21,894 nucleotides of DNA from a virus: IMG/VR virus record IMGVR_UViG_3300005607_000062, positions 1 through 21,894 of that record. One strand, 5' to 3'. The position numbers were made by a program, and so were the translations under genes. Shown here piece by piece: positions 1-7,323 of this stretch. Under the pieces are notes generated by a model, which was given only the letters and a program-made list of their open reading frames with translations, ran no database searches and was not told where the DNA came from. Positions within the stretch are counted from its first letter, which is position 1, and each line of letters begins with the position of its first letter.

Positions 1-1340
1 ACGCCCAGCGTTTCCGCGGCCGCGCCGGTCAAGCGGCTGTCGAAGTCATGACGGCCGGTCGTGTCCTCGTATTGCTTCTTGAGGCCCCTGAGCTGTCCAG
101 CCATCAGTTCTCGAATGGTCTGAATGGCCCCCTTGACCTGCTCCGGCGTCTTCGCGGCATCAAGAACGCTCTGCGCCTCCTGACGGTCGGTGACGCCACC
201 GCCCGATCCCACGATTGCCTTGACGATCTCGCTGCCGACGATCTGCTTGGCCGAGTTGAAGTTATTCGGAGCCGTGCCGCCGAACTGTTCCGCCCAAGCA
301 TTGGCGACGCGGTTGAACGCCTTCACGTCGTTGTTTTCGAGCGCGTCGGCGAGCTTTTCGAGCGTCTTCAGATGATTCGTGGCGACGTTGAAGGAATTGA
401 TGATCTGACCTTGTTTCCCTGTGGCGAAGGCGGTGACGGCTGCGCCTCTTGCGCGATAATCCGCGGCGAAATTGGTTATGTCTTCCGCCGTAGCGTCGGG
501 ATGCTCGTCGATATAGCGTTGCATCGCCAGCGCTTGAGCGGAGCGCGGCTGACGAAGCTTTTGCAGGAATCCGGCTACGTCTTCCGCCGTGGCGTCGGGA
601 TGCTCGCGCTTGTACTGAGCCAAGGCTTGTGCCTGGGGTGTCGTGCCTTCCTCGAGTTTTCTGCGCTCGTTCTCCATCCGCTCGCGCTGAATTTCCAAGG
701 ACTGCTTACGGAACTCATTCAGAATGTCCTGTTCCTTCAACCTATCAAGCATCTGCTCGCGAGTTTCGATGATCCTGATCGCCGCGTCGTAATTCCCCGC
801 CTTTACCAGAGAAAGGACATGTTGATCCTGGAACGCGGAAGACACGGCTTCCAACGCAGCCGATTTGTCTCGAATCGAAGTTCCGTGCTTTTCGAGCTGC
901 GCGCGGTACGCTTGCATCATCTCGTCGTTCTGCTTCACCACCTGATCCAGAGCGTCCCGATACTGCTGCTCGGCCTGCTTCGCCGCTTCCAGATGTCCTT
1001 GGTGATAGCCCTGCATTGCAGAGGCGGCGGCATTCAGAGCCGCGGTGGCGGGCGATCGGGTGCCGAGCGCGGAGAAGATGGCGAGAACCACCAGGGGGTT
1101 GTTGAAGGACTGTAGATTGTCCTCCGGCTTGATCCTGGGGGCTTGCGGCAGAGACTGAGGTTTGGGGACATCGGGAAGCGAACTCGCCTCCCTGTAGATG
1201 TCCTCCCCGATCTGTTGCTGACGCTTGGCAAGGCGGGACATCTCCGCTTCCTGCGGCGCCGTCTGCGCACCGATCTTCTTCGCGAGAGGATCGATCTGCT
1301 CAAGCAGGCTGTCGAGCGATCCGAAACCGCTGTCGGGCAT
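1..1340 (-). CDS. Large internal virion (ejection-type) protein, partial, C-terminus beyond left edge
   Basis: An open frame runs from an ATG at 1338-1340 to the left edge (446 codons plus two bases) with no stop, so the C-terminus is missing. The translation begins MPDSGFGSLDSLLEQ. It is rich in Gln, Glu, Lys and Ala, with long predicted helices such as EQQYRDALDQVVKQNDEMMQ and EIQRERMENERRKLEE, which suggests coiled coil. Two copies of HPDATAED occur 33 codons apart. There is no signal peptide. One mildly hydrophobic patch (LVVLAIFSALGTRSPATAAL) lies near residues 83-102. It starts 3 bases after the preceding stop and is probably coupled to it. Size, helical composition and position after the tail genes and the other long internal protein suggest a podovirus ejection protein. 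This is inference from context, since I do not recognise a named family. The antisense plus frame here is open only because it is codon-aligned. Confidence 0.75.
   Translation of the reverse strand, partial: MPDSGFGSLDSLLEQIDPLAKKIGAQTAPQEAEMSRLAKRQQQIGEDIYREASSLPDVPKPQSLPQAPRIKPEDNLQSFNNPLVVLAIFSALGTRSPATAALNAAASAMQGYHQGHLEAAKQAEQQYRDALDQVVKQNDEMMQAYRAQLEKHGTSIRDKSAALEAVSSAFQDQHVLSLVKAGNYDAAIRIIETREQMLDRLKEQDILNEFRKQSLEIQRERMENERRKLEEGTTPQAQALAQYKREHPDATAEDVAGFLQKLRQPRSAQALAMQRYIDEHPDATAEDITNFAADYRARGAAVTAFATGKQGQIINSFNVATNHLKTLEKLADALENNDVKAFNRVANAWAEQFGGTAPNNFNSAKQIVGSEIVKAIVGSGGGVTDRQEAQSVLDAAKTPEQVKGAIQTIRELMAGQLRGLKKQYEDTTGRHDFDSRLTGAAAETLG
481..606 (-). repeat. Pair of 27-bp near-identical direct repeats inside the ejection-type gene
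   Basis: Bases 481-507 and 580-606 match at 26 of 27 positions and lie 99 bp (33 codons) apart in the same frame. They encode EHPDATAED twice, followed by VAGF and ITNF. The single mismatch is an A/G change. The spacing points to a duplicated helical unit of about 33 residues. Confidence 0.85.
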
Positions 1341-1343
1341 GGC

Positions 1344-2945
1344 TTACACCGACTGTATCCCGCGCGCCGCGGCGCCCAGAGCGGCGGACCCGGCGAAATT
1401 CGCCAAGGCCTGTTGCAAGCCCTGATCCTGTTGCAGGGTGAGCCCGGCGATGGCGTTGAAAATCTGATCCTGGAGTCCCGCGGCGTTGAGGCCGGTTTGA
1501 GTGGCCTGCGCGGCGAGCTGGGCGCGTTCCGCCACCGCTCTTTCGTCCACGGCATTGAGTTCTTGGGTTTCCATCGTGGACCCAGACAATCCGAGATTTG
1601 CATATTTGGCGCGGATCTGGGTTTTGGCGTCGTTGATGGCGTTCTGCACCATCTGCTCCTGACCCGGAGGAAGAACGCCCGTCGTCTCCGATGCGATGAG
1701 CTGTTTGGCCGTGCTGCCGATATTGTTGAGCTGATCCTGTACCCCAGAAAGATTGGGGATGCGCGGCTTGGTCAATTGACTCAAGAGGAGCCCTCCCCCC
1801 GACAGCGCTAGGCCGGGATTCGCTTTCAGGAAGCTCAGGATGTTGCCGCCAAGACCGCTGGAGCTGCTGCTGCCGAGATCGAAGGTGCCCGTGGCGGGGC
1901 CAAAGGGTAGGTCTTCCATGCCGGCTCCTGTAGCGGCTGGGGTGGAAAGATTCGCCGGGGCGAAGGCGGAATTCTCGGCGCCCCCGGCGATCGAGGGATC
2001 GGTCTGGAAATTGAACGTGGTCGATCCCGTGGTGGCGGGTGCCGTTGACGTGCCGCTGAAAGCGTCTGCAGCGCCATTGGCGCTGCCGAACGCATTCGAT
2101 CCGGCGGTGCTCGGATTGAGTTCGCTGGCAATGTCGTTAACCTGCCCCGTGACGGGCGAGGTATTGGCGAGTCCGCTGGCAAGGGACGTGGCGGCGGGGC
2201 TCAGAGAGGTGGGCGCAGCCCCCGTCATGCTGCCCGCGCCGGACAAGGCACCGAGGTCGGAGGTTGCAATCGACGGAGCCGTACCCACACCCGCAATAGG
2301 ACCCGCACCGGAGATCGCGCCGAGGTCGCTGGTCGCCAACTCGGGAACGCCGCCCCCGAGGATATCCGCTGCCGCAGCCCCGCCTCCAGCGCCGCCGATC
2401 GCGCCGGCAGTGCCAGCCGCCGCCGGAGCGGCAGCGCCCGCGGCTTCCGGCGCGGCGGCACCCGCCGCTTCGGCTCCCGCTCCCGCCATGCCCCCAGCCG
2501 CCGCCGAAATAGCCGGGGCCGCCGCGGCGAAGATGACCGGACCGAAGGTCTGGAGGAAATCCATGAACCCGAAACCGGGGTCGGGCGTGGCCTGGGTCGG
2601 GAATTTTCGCACGAGCGCCGGCAATTCGTCTAGCATCTCGGGGGTGATGGCGCCTGGAGGGGTGGTGTCGAAAACCCTCCCGTTCTCGAAATCCGGGATG
2701 TTGGCCGTTATGAACGGAGCTTCGGCGCCCCGCGCTTTTAATTGATTCAGGATCGCCATCACGTCCGGGGCATAGCTGGGCGGCGGGATGTAGCCTGGCC
2801 AATTCGGGTTGTCGAAAAGCGGCACCTGCGACGCCACCTCATAGGCGAAGGTATCCGGCAACTGCCCCGTCGCCAATTGCTGTAGCAACGCCCGGACCTG
2901 AGGGTCGCTCTCCTGCATCCACCAGGCGTTCGGGTCGTCAGCCAT
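1344..2945 (-). CDS. Putative internal virion / DNA-ejection protein, Ala-Gly rich
   Basis: A 533-residue protein in three parts. An N-terminal globular part (about 1-120) contains MADDPNAWWMQESDPQVR. A very long Ala/Gly/Ser/Thr-rich stretch (about 125-370) includes FGPVIFAAAAPAISAAAGG and a repeated ATSDLGA(I/L)SGAG motif. The C-terminal part (about 390-533) is helical and Gln/Ala-rich, with QIRAKYANLGLSGSTMETQE. The Ala-rich segment could insert into membranes, as ejected podovirus proteins do, and the C-terminal part resembles helical phage internal proteins. It is the first minus-strand gene after the plus-strand lipoprotein gene and is followed 3 bases later by another long helical protein, so the two probably act together. 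An antisense Ala/Pro frame of about 300 codons at 1840-2745 is a compositional shadow. The function is inferred from size, composition and position. Confidence 0.8.
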   Translation of the reverse strand: MADDPNAWWMQESDPQVRALLQQLATGQLPDTFAYEVASQVPLFDNPNWPGYIPPPSYAPDVMAILNQLKARGAEAPFITANIPDFENGRVFDTTPPGAITPEMLDELPALVRKFPTQATPDPGFGFMDFLQTFGPVIFAAAAPAISAAAGGMAGAGAEAAGAAAPEAAGAAAPAAAGTAGAIGGAGGGAAAADILGGGVPELATSDLGAISGAGPIAGVGTAPSIATSDLGALSGAGSMTGAAPTSLSPAATSLASGLANTSPVTGQVNDIASELNPSTAGSNAFGSANGAADAFSGTSTAPATTGSTTFNFQTDPSIAGGAENSAFAPANLSTPAATGAGMEDLPFGPATGTFDLGSSSSSGLGGNILSFLKANPGLALSGGGLLLSQLTKPRIPNLSGVQDQLNNIGSTAKQLIASETTGVLPPGQEQMVQNAINDAKTQIRAKYANLGLSGSTMETQELNAVDERAVAERAQLAAQATQTGLNAAGLQDQIFNAIAGLTLQQDQGLQQALANFAGSAALGAAARGIQSV

Positions 2946-3031
2946 GTGTCAATTCCTTAACCATGAATTCCGCTTGCAATCGCAAGGTGTCGTGCCGATC
3001 TTATGTGCGACCTCGGATGGAGGAGGAGGAC

Positions 3032-3295
3032 ATGACCAGGATTTTCGGGGTTTTGGCGCTTATGGGACTCTCCGCCTGCACCATGGGCTACTGGCCCAAG
3101 GTCGAGGGGACTGTAGATCAGAGCCGCTACCAGGCCGATGTCCGCGAGTGCCAGACGGACAGCCAAGGGGCCGGCGGGAATGCGGCGTATCTCTTGGGTG
3201 GAATTGCGGGTCAGGCGCTTGCGGCAGACAGCGACGCGCAAAAGACCGCAATCAACGCCTGCATGGCGAAGCGGGGCTATCACGTCGTTTCCTGA
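3032..3295 (+). CDS. Small lipoprotein (moron-like) on the opposite strand
   Basis: An 87-residue protein. I start it at the ATG at 3032 because a strong ribosome site (GGAGGAGGAGGA) sits just upstream and because this start gives a proper lipoprotein signal: MTRIF, a hydrophobic core, then lipobox LSAC with the lipidated Cys at residue 16. Residue +2 is Thr, not Asp, so outer-membrane sorting is likely. The mature part has two further cysteines (C40, C77) that could pair, and a Gly/Ala-rich hydrophobic patch (residues 46-64, LLGGIAGQALA). It ends in ACMAKRGYHVVS, a Cys-Met...Arg-Gly-Tyr ending common in small bacterial envelope lipoproteins. It is the only plus-strand gene among the virion genes, so it is probably transcribed independently. 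Possible roles are an outer-membrane spanin or a surface exclusion factor expressed in the host. I cannot tell which, and it carries no Pro-rich spanin signature. Confidence 0.78.
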   Translation: MTRIFGVLALMGLSACTMGYWPKVEGTVDQSRYQADVRECQTDSQGAGGNAAYLLGGIAGQALAADSDAQKTAINACMAKRGYHVVS

Positions 3296-3429
3296 CCGCG
3301 GACAATCCATCCGGCGACACCCTCATTGGAGGATGCAGCCAGCCGGTCAGGCGAGGACTTGAGGAGAAAACGGCACGCGCCTCCGAGGGGCTGCGGCGCT
3401 ACCGTCGTTTAGAACCTATCACAACCGGG

Positions 3430-3467
3430 CTTGCGGCTCAAATTTTCAAGGCCTGGCAGGCCGCAAG
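3430..3467. repeat. 8-bp inverted repeat at the end of the 3438-3773 gene
   Basis: CTTGCGGC at 3430-3437 and GCCGCAAG at 3460-3467 are perfectly complementary with 22 bases between, and a smaller GGCCT/AGGCC hairpin lies inside. The structure spans the stop codon of the minus-strand gene and lies between convergent genes. No T-run follows on either strand, so it is not a classical intrinsic terminator, though it could protect or separate 3' ends. Confidence 0.45.
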
Positions 3468-3773
3468 ATGTTCCTCGTAATTGTAGAAGGCCCACGCGTT
3501 CCTCTGGAGCCGGTCGGAGAAATTCACCGAGGTCAGGTCGTTCGACGCCAGACCCAGGGCCGCGTTGAAATCGTTGTGGGCCGATTGATGATCGTTCAGC
3601 CATCGGTCGATATGCTGCATGTCCACGGGATCCAAAACGTAGATCGGCAGGTTAAGGTGTCCCTGCTGCTGGATCGCCGTCCGGATCCGCAAATGCTCGG
3701 CCTGATGATAGAAGAACCACGCTTTCAGGTCGCGGTCGTTCTCCGGCAGGAACAGCAGCTGATTGAGACTCAC
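3438..3773 (-). CDS. Conserved phage protein of unknown function, 111 aa
   Basis: The start is a GTG at 3771-3773 that overlaps the TGA of the preceding gene (GTGA), which indicates translational coupling. The protein is soluble and rich in aromatic residues and His, with motifs DRDLKAWFFYHQAEHLRIR, PIYVLDPVD, HQSAHNDFNAALGL, and ends NAWAFYNYEEHLAACQALKI. I recall similar small proteins with a YVLDP segment and an HNxxNxxLG segment in tail regions of other phages, where they are unannotated; this is memory, not a search. No signal peptide or membrane segment is seen. It is the last gene of the tail and lysis block before the convergent lipoprotein gene. Confidence 0.75.
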   Translation of the reverse strand: MSLNQLLFLPENDRDLKAWFFYHQAEHLRIRTAIQQQGHLNLPIYVLDPVDMQHIDRWLNDHQSAHNDFNAALGLASNDLTSVNFSDRLQRNAWAFYNYEEHLAACQALKI

Positions 3774-3925
3774 TGGAAATTCTTGGTCGGTCGCACGCCG
3801 CGGGGCGGGATGCCCGGTCCCCTGACCGCAACATCGGCATCAGGCTTCTGCACCCGAGAATCCATCCCCTCCTTCGCCTGTTTTCCGGGGAAGGAGCGGG
3901 GCTTGTCAGGATAGCGAGAGGTCAT
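3770..3925 (-). CDS. Small hypothetical protein, 51 aa
   Basis: A short Pro/Lys/Arg-rich soluble protein beginning MTSRYPDKPRSFPGKQ and ending GVRPTKNFQ. A longer frame upstream is open, but I choose the ATG at 3923-3925 because AAAGGA lies at normal distance before it and because the longer version would run backwards through the holin candidate. It starts 2 bases after the holin candidate's stop and its own TGA overlaps the GTG of the next gene. The composition suggests a flexible, disordered protein. No family is recognised. Confidence 0.6.
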   Translation of the reverse strand: MTSRYPDKPRSFPGKQAKEGMDSRVQKPDADVAVRGPGIPPRGVRPTKNFQ

Positions 3926-3927
3926 GA

Positions 3928-4131
3928 TCAGCGTCCTTTCAAGACGAGGGTGACGATCAGCGTTGCCATGCCGATGATGAGAGCGCCAGCCGAGGACAGG
4001 ACAACCCACCACAGGCTTTGAATGCTCGCCCCCATGCTGTCCAGGCGACGGCGGATTTCTCCCCAGCGCTCGGCGCATACCGCCTCATGCGCCGAAAGAC
4101 GCCCTGCCACGTTTTCGGCTCCATCGCTCAT
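3928..4131 (-). CDS. Small single-span membrane protein, holin candidate
   Basis: A 67-residue protein with a charged, probably helical N-terminal half (GRLSAHEAVCAERWGEIRRR), one hydrophobic span at about residues 40-63 (WWVVLSSAGALIIGMATLIV) and a short basic tail KGR. This layout, an amphipathic helix followed by one C-terminal membrane helix, resembles XhlA-type lysis accessory proteins and some class III holins. The start is supported by GAGGAG seven bases upstream. It sits right after the tail-fibre genes, a usual place for lysis genes. The endolysin candidate is about 12 kb away (15975-16400), so the lysis genes are not clustered. The role is inferred. A tail- or envelope-associated membrane protein is the alternative. 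Confidence 0.65.
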   Translation of the reverse strand: MSDGAENVAGRLSAHEAVCAERWGEIRRRLDSMGASIQSLWWVVLSSAGALIIGMATLIVTLVLKGR

Positions 4132-4149
4132 GTGTATCTCCTCGATCGG

Positions 4150-4521
4150 TCATGGCGCGAGCAGCGTGGCGACTTCCCCCTCAGTGAGGAGTCCCTTTGA
4201 GCGCAGAAGGTTGACGTTCTGGATCGTCCGCGGATCGGTCACGTCGATCGCCACCACGCCGCCCGCGTAGCGCAGCGCCAGTGACACGGCGGTGTCGGTC
4301 CGCGCCGCAGTGTCGAGCGCGGCTTGCGTCGCTGGCGACAGCCGCATGAACCAGTCGAGGGGTGACGGCTTCGGTGGCGGAGGCGGCGGCGGCGCAAGAC
4401 GCGGGTCGTCGTCTTCGACCTCGACCTGTGTACAGCCGGCATAGGCGGGTTGCGCCATGTCCTGCGCCACAGCGAAGTCGCCGACGCGCTCACCGCGCGC
4501 ATCGAGAATGAGCCAGCGCAT
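4150..4521 (-). CDS. Tail-fibre-associated small protein with poly-proline linker
   Basis: A 123-residue protein. An N-terminal part (MRWLILDARGERVGDFAV) is joined by a run of seven prolines (about residues 44-50) to a helical C-terminal part with DWFMRLSPATQAALDTAART and DPRTIQNVNLLRSKGLLT. The C-terminal pattern (phe-rich start, DPRT, LxxxGLLT) resembles domains I recall after tail-fibre genes in many phages. Its ATG overlaps the fibre gene's TGA (ATGA), with a strong ribosome site (GGGAGG) inside the end of the fibre gene. It may be a fibre assembly chaperone or a small tail component. The CCG/GGC-rich repeat behind the prolines could change length by slippage. Confidence 0.7.
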   Translation of the reverse strand: MRWLILDARGERVGDFAVAQDMAQPAYAGCTQVEVEDDDPRLAPPPPPPPKPSPLDWFMRLSPATQAALDTAARTDTAVSLALRYAGGVVAIDVTDPRTIQNVNLLRSKGLLTEGEVATLLAP

Positions 4522-5687
4522 CAGTTGAACCTCCCTCGGGTGTCGAGCCAGCCGATGACGCGCAGCGCGAAGCTACAAGTGGCATCAGACTCAAATCGTA
4601 GCTGTTGCGAGGTGTTGGTAAGTGTCCATCCCGACGCCTGAAGTCGCACGATCGTAGTCGCTGAGGCGTTGTCCGTGAAGCCAAGGGTTGGACCACCCGT
4701 CGTTGAGGTAGGCACAAAATCAGTGAACGACGGATTGTATATCCTGACGTTGCCCGAAGTGTTCGACGACGAATTGAACGCCGCGGCTTGCCAGTTAGCG
4801 AGAACCTGTACGCCAGGCGGGCAATTGACGGTGCCATTTATTGGCGTCGCCCCGGTAAGGACGGTGCTGATGTCGTCGTTGGTGGGGCTATTCCACCAAA
4901 AGTAATCGCCAAATTGCGTGAACGGGATGAGCTGCGCCGAGGCATTCGTCTTCACCGAGCCGAGCCGGCGCTTGAAGGTGAATCCATTGGGCATCGTCGG
5001 CGCGGAAACGGAGGTCGAGAACAGCGCATCGACCGTTCCGTTTGCCTGACCAATGAGAAACACGTGATACCACGTGTTAGCCGCGATCGTTCCGGTATCG
5101 AGCGCGCCATTTCCCGACCCGAACGCCCACGCCGCCGTGCTTTTGCCGTATCCGGCAACCGTGAGCGTCATCGCCAGCGCCTGCGTGTCATCGACGGCGA
5201 CGCCCTGCGATATGTCCAAGACGGTATTCGGATTGCCGCTGTCGTTGCTGAGCGTCAGCCCGGCCAGATAATCCCTCGGCACAAGGAGACCGCCGGAGGT
5301 CTGGCTGATAATGACGAAGCCACCCGCGCCGTTGTTCAGAGATGAGACGAACATGATGTCGTAGGCGGAGTTCAGCGCCACTCCATTTGCGCCCACTTGC
5401 ACCGCGCCGCCAGGCAGGTAGAGATTGAAGATCCCTCCGCCGGCAATCTGCACCGTCACCGATCCGGTAGAAGTCCCCGCTGCGATAAAGGAGAAGCGTT
5501 GCAGGTTCTGCGGCGGATTGTTGACCGAAGGCTGATTGTTGAAAGGCGTCAGCACGATGGAATTCGTACCTGTGGCGGTGCATTGGGTGATGCCCATCGC
5601 ACCCACGGCATTGAAGTTCTGATCAAGTTGGACCAGGGGGATCTGCGATCCGCCCGGCGCTGTCGCGAAAACGTTGTTCAATGCCAT
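4521..5687 (-). CDS. Tail fibre / receptor-binding protein
   Basis: A 388-residue protein that begins MALNNVFATAPGGSQIPLVQ, followed by LDQNFNAV. The xLDxNF pattern near the N-terminus is typical of phage tail-fibre and tail-spike attachment regions. The rest is Ser/Thr/Asn/Gly-rich and predicted mostly beta, with few charged residues, consistent with a trimeric fibre. The C-terminal part (from about residue 250) contains FTQFGDYFWWNSPTNDD and later SFALRVIGWLDTRGRFN, a likely receptor-binding or beta-sandwich head. The GGAG ribosome site lies 8 bases upstream, 3 bases after the tail hub's stop. It has no recognisable enzymatic depolymerase motif. The start is well supported and the specific receptor cannot be read from the sequence. 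Confidence 0.82.
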   Translation of the reverse strand: MALNNVFATAPGGSQIPLVQLDQNFNAVGAMGITQCTATGTNSIVLTPFNNQPSVNNPPQNLQRFSFIAAGTSTGSVTVQIAGGGIFNLYLPGGAVQVGANGVALNSAYDIMFVSSLNNGAGGFVIISQTSGGLLVPRDYLAGLTLSNDSGNPNTVLDISQGVAVDDTQALAMTLTVAGYGKSTAAWAFGSGNGALDTGTIAANTWYHVFLIGQANGTVDALFSTSVSAPTMPNGFTFKRRLGSVKTNASAQLIPFTQFGDYFWWNSPTNDDISTVLTGATPINGTVNCPPGVQVLANWQAAAFNSSSNTSGNVRIYNPSFTDFVPTSTTGGPTLGFTDNASATTIVRLQASGWTLTNTSQQLRFESDATCSFALRVIGWLDTRGRFN

Positions 5688-5690
5688 CGG

Positions 5691-7322
5691 TCAGGCTCCG
5701 TAAGGTGCATAGTCGCGATAGCCCAGGGCCGCGGTGACCAGCGTGAAATCAGGGCTTGTCGAGGTGAGCGTTAGCCCCAAAAGTCGCCCGTAGACGCTAT
5801 CGACGTTGGCACCGGAGATCGCGCCGCCAGTGCTGCCCCAAGTGACGGTTTGCGATGCGTTGTTCTGCCATCCGACCGTCTGAGCGGAATTGTTGATCCA
5901 CGTGACCGACGCCAGCCCCGAGATCGTGACAGCGCCCGAGTTCACGTCGGTATCGATGCTGGCGGAGATCGAGAATCCCTGTCCGGAATTGTCATTGGCC
6001 TGCGTAAAGACCCGGAGCGCCTGTTTGATGACGATGAATCCCGAACCCGCCCAGAGCTTGGTCTGCAAAATCTTCTTGAGACTGGACGAGGGCGTGGCGA
6101 AAAGCTGGAAGATCGTCGTGCCATCCGTCCCCCACGCGACGGGCTGTGAATTCACTTCCTGGGTGGCGATGTAGGTGAGATTCTTCGATTGGCTGGCAAT
6201 GAAAAAGGTCTTTCCGTCCCAGCACAGCAGGACATTTCTCGGCTGTCCGGTGAAGGGGTCGATGATGGTGACGAGGAGAAGATAGACCTTGAGAGAATAA
6301 ATCGTCGCGACCGCCGCGGAGGGAATGCTTGTCCCCGAGGTGGGAAGAATCGCCGTGGCGAAGATGCCATCCAATTTCTCGGACAGCTTCTCCGCTGTGG
6401 AGCCGAACAACCCATAAATTCCGGTCGGATTGGCAAAGACCAGAGCCCGGCCGTATGCCTGCACGCTATCGCGCCACGGTGTGCCGGATTGCGGGTCGGT
6501 GTTATTGTTGTTGAAGGTGGTCGTGGGCGGACTGCCCGCGGTCTGGACGTTGGAGATGACTTGAATCGAGGAGTCGCCGAAGGGATAGAGATAGCCATTT
6601 GCTTGCTTCACGGCATGGAAGCCGACGCGCAAAAAACTGTCCGAGGAGGTGAAGGTGCCACCCCCGGCAGAAGTCGAGAAATTCGCCCCATTGCTGGGGG
6701 CGCTGAACGTGCCGACGCCGTTGGTGTCGTTGAACACCCAAACCCTGGACTGAAAGGTCTCGATCGAGCTGCCGCTCAGTCCCGTCGGCATGGTGGTTGC
6801 TGAACCGCCATTGAGCCATGACGGACTCGACCCGCCAGGCGAATAGAGCGTCCCGCCCGAGGCTTCATCCCAAGCCCAATAGCCGTTCGCTTGCGCCGTC
6901 GACGCGACGATGATTCCGGAAGATCCCCATTGCGCCGCCGAAGGTCTTTGTCCGCCCGCGATGAAGAATGTGTTGGCCGTCGTGCTCATCTGCGTGACGG
7001 CAAGGGTGCCGAGATTCACCTGATCGGCGGTGCCGTCGTTCAGAAACGCGGCGATATAGTTGGTCGAGCCAATATTGAACGGGAAGAACGACACGATCGT
7101 CTTGTTGGCGGGTGCGGTGTAAACCGCGCCGCCCACGTCCCATAGGGTCCGAAGATTCCCGTTGCCGATCCGGATGAAATTCTCCTGCCAGGAAGTCTCC
7201 TGATCGTCGATCGCGGAACGCGCGTCCTTGGTGTTGAGCCCCTTGGACTGCTCCAGGGCAAACACCTTGAACTCCTCCGGAAAGGGAAGGCCCTCGTTCT
7301 GCTGCTGAGCACGCTGCGCCAT
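5691..7322 (-). CDS. Tail hub / packaged-DNA stabilisation protein, P22 gp10-like
   Basis: A 543-residue beta-rich protein. The N-terminus (about 10-60) has KGLNTKDARSAIDDQETSWQ and NLRTLWDVGG, a pattern I associate with the P22 gp10-type family, in which the opening segment precedes a beta-propeller. Repeating beta units follow (SWLNGGSATTMPTG, NGYLYPFGDSSIQVISNV, GIYGLFGSTAEKLSEKLDGI, NVLLCWDGKTFF). In P22-like phages this protein closes the portal channel after packaging and holds the tail needle. It lies between the head-tail adaptor and the tail fibre, the expected place. It starts 1 base after the adaptor's stop with only a weak ribosome site (GGATG), so coupling is likely. I rate the family as probable, not proven. 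Confidence 0.78.
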   Translation of the reverse strand: MAQRAQQQNEGLPFPEEFKVFALEQSKGLNTKDARSAIDDQETSWQENFIRIGNGNLRTLWDVGGAVYTAPANKTIVSFFPFNIGSTNYIAAFLNDGTADQVNLGTLAVTQMSTTANTFFIAGGQRPSAAQWGSSGIIVASTAQANGYWAWDEASGGTLYSPGGSSPSWLNGGSATTMPTGLSGSSIETFQSRVWVFNDTNGVGTFSAPSNGANFSTSAGGGTFTSSDSFLRVGFHAVKQANGYLYPFGDSSIQVISNVQTAGSPPTTTFNNNNTDPQSGTPWRDSVQAYGRALVFANPTGIYGLFGSTAEKLSEKLDGIFATAILPTSGTSIPSAAVATIYSLKVYLLLVTIIDPFTGQPRNVLLCWDGKTFFIASQSKNLTYIATQEVNSQPVAWGTDGTTIFQLFATPSSSLKKILQTKLWAGSGFIVIKQALRVFTQANDNSGQGFSISASIDTDVNSGAVTISGLASVTWINNSAQTVGWQNNASQTVTWGSTGGAISGANVDSVYGRLLGLTLTSTSPDFTLVTAALGYRDYAPYGA

Positions 7323-7323
7323 G

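Noticed and set aside
48-1115. Plus-strand ORF of 355 codons
   Set aside because: It is codon-aligned antisense to the long minus-strand ejection-type gene, has no ribosome site and a Leu/Arg-rich composition typical of a shadow.
1840-2745. Plus-strand ORF of 301 codons
   Set aside because: Ala/Pro low complexity mirrored from the Ala/Gly-rich minus-strand gene; no ribosome site.
2974-3006. Sigma-70 promoter for the lipoprotein gene (TTGCAA plus TTATGT or GATCTT)
   Set aside because: Spacing of 21 bases for the first pair and a poor -10 match for the second; too weak to list.
3430-3467. Intrinsic terminator between the convergent genes
   Set aside because: The stem is good but no T-run follows on either strand; kept only as an inverted repeat.
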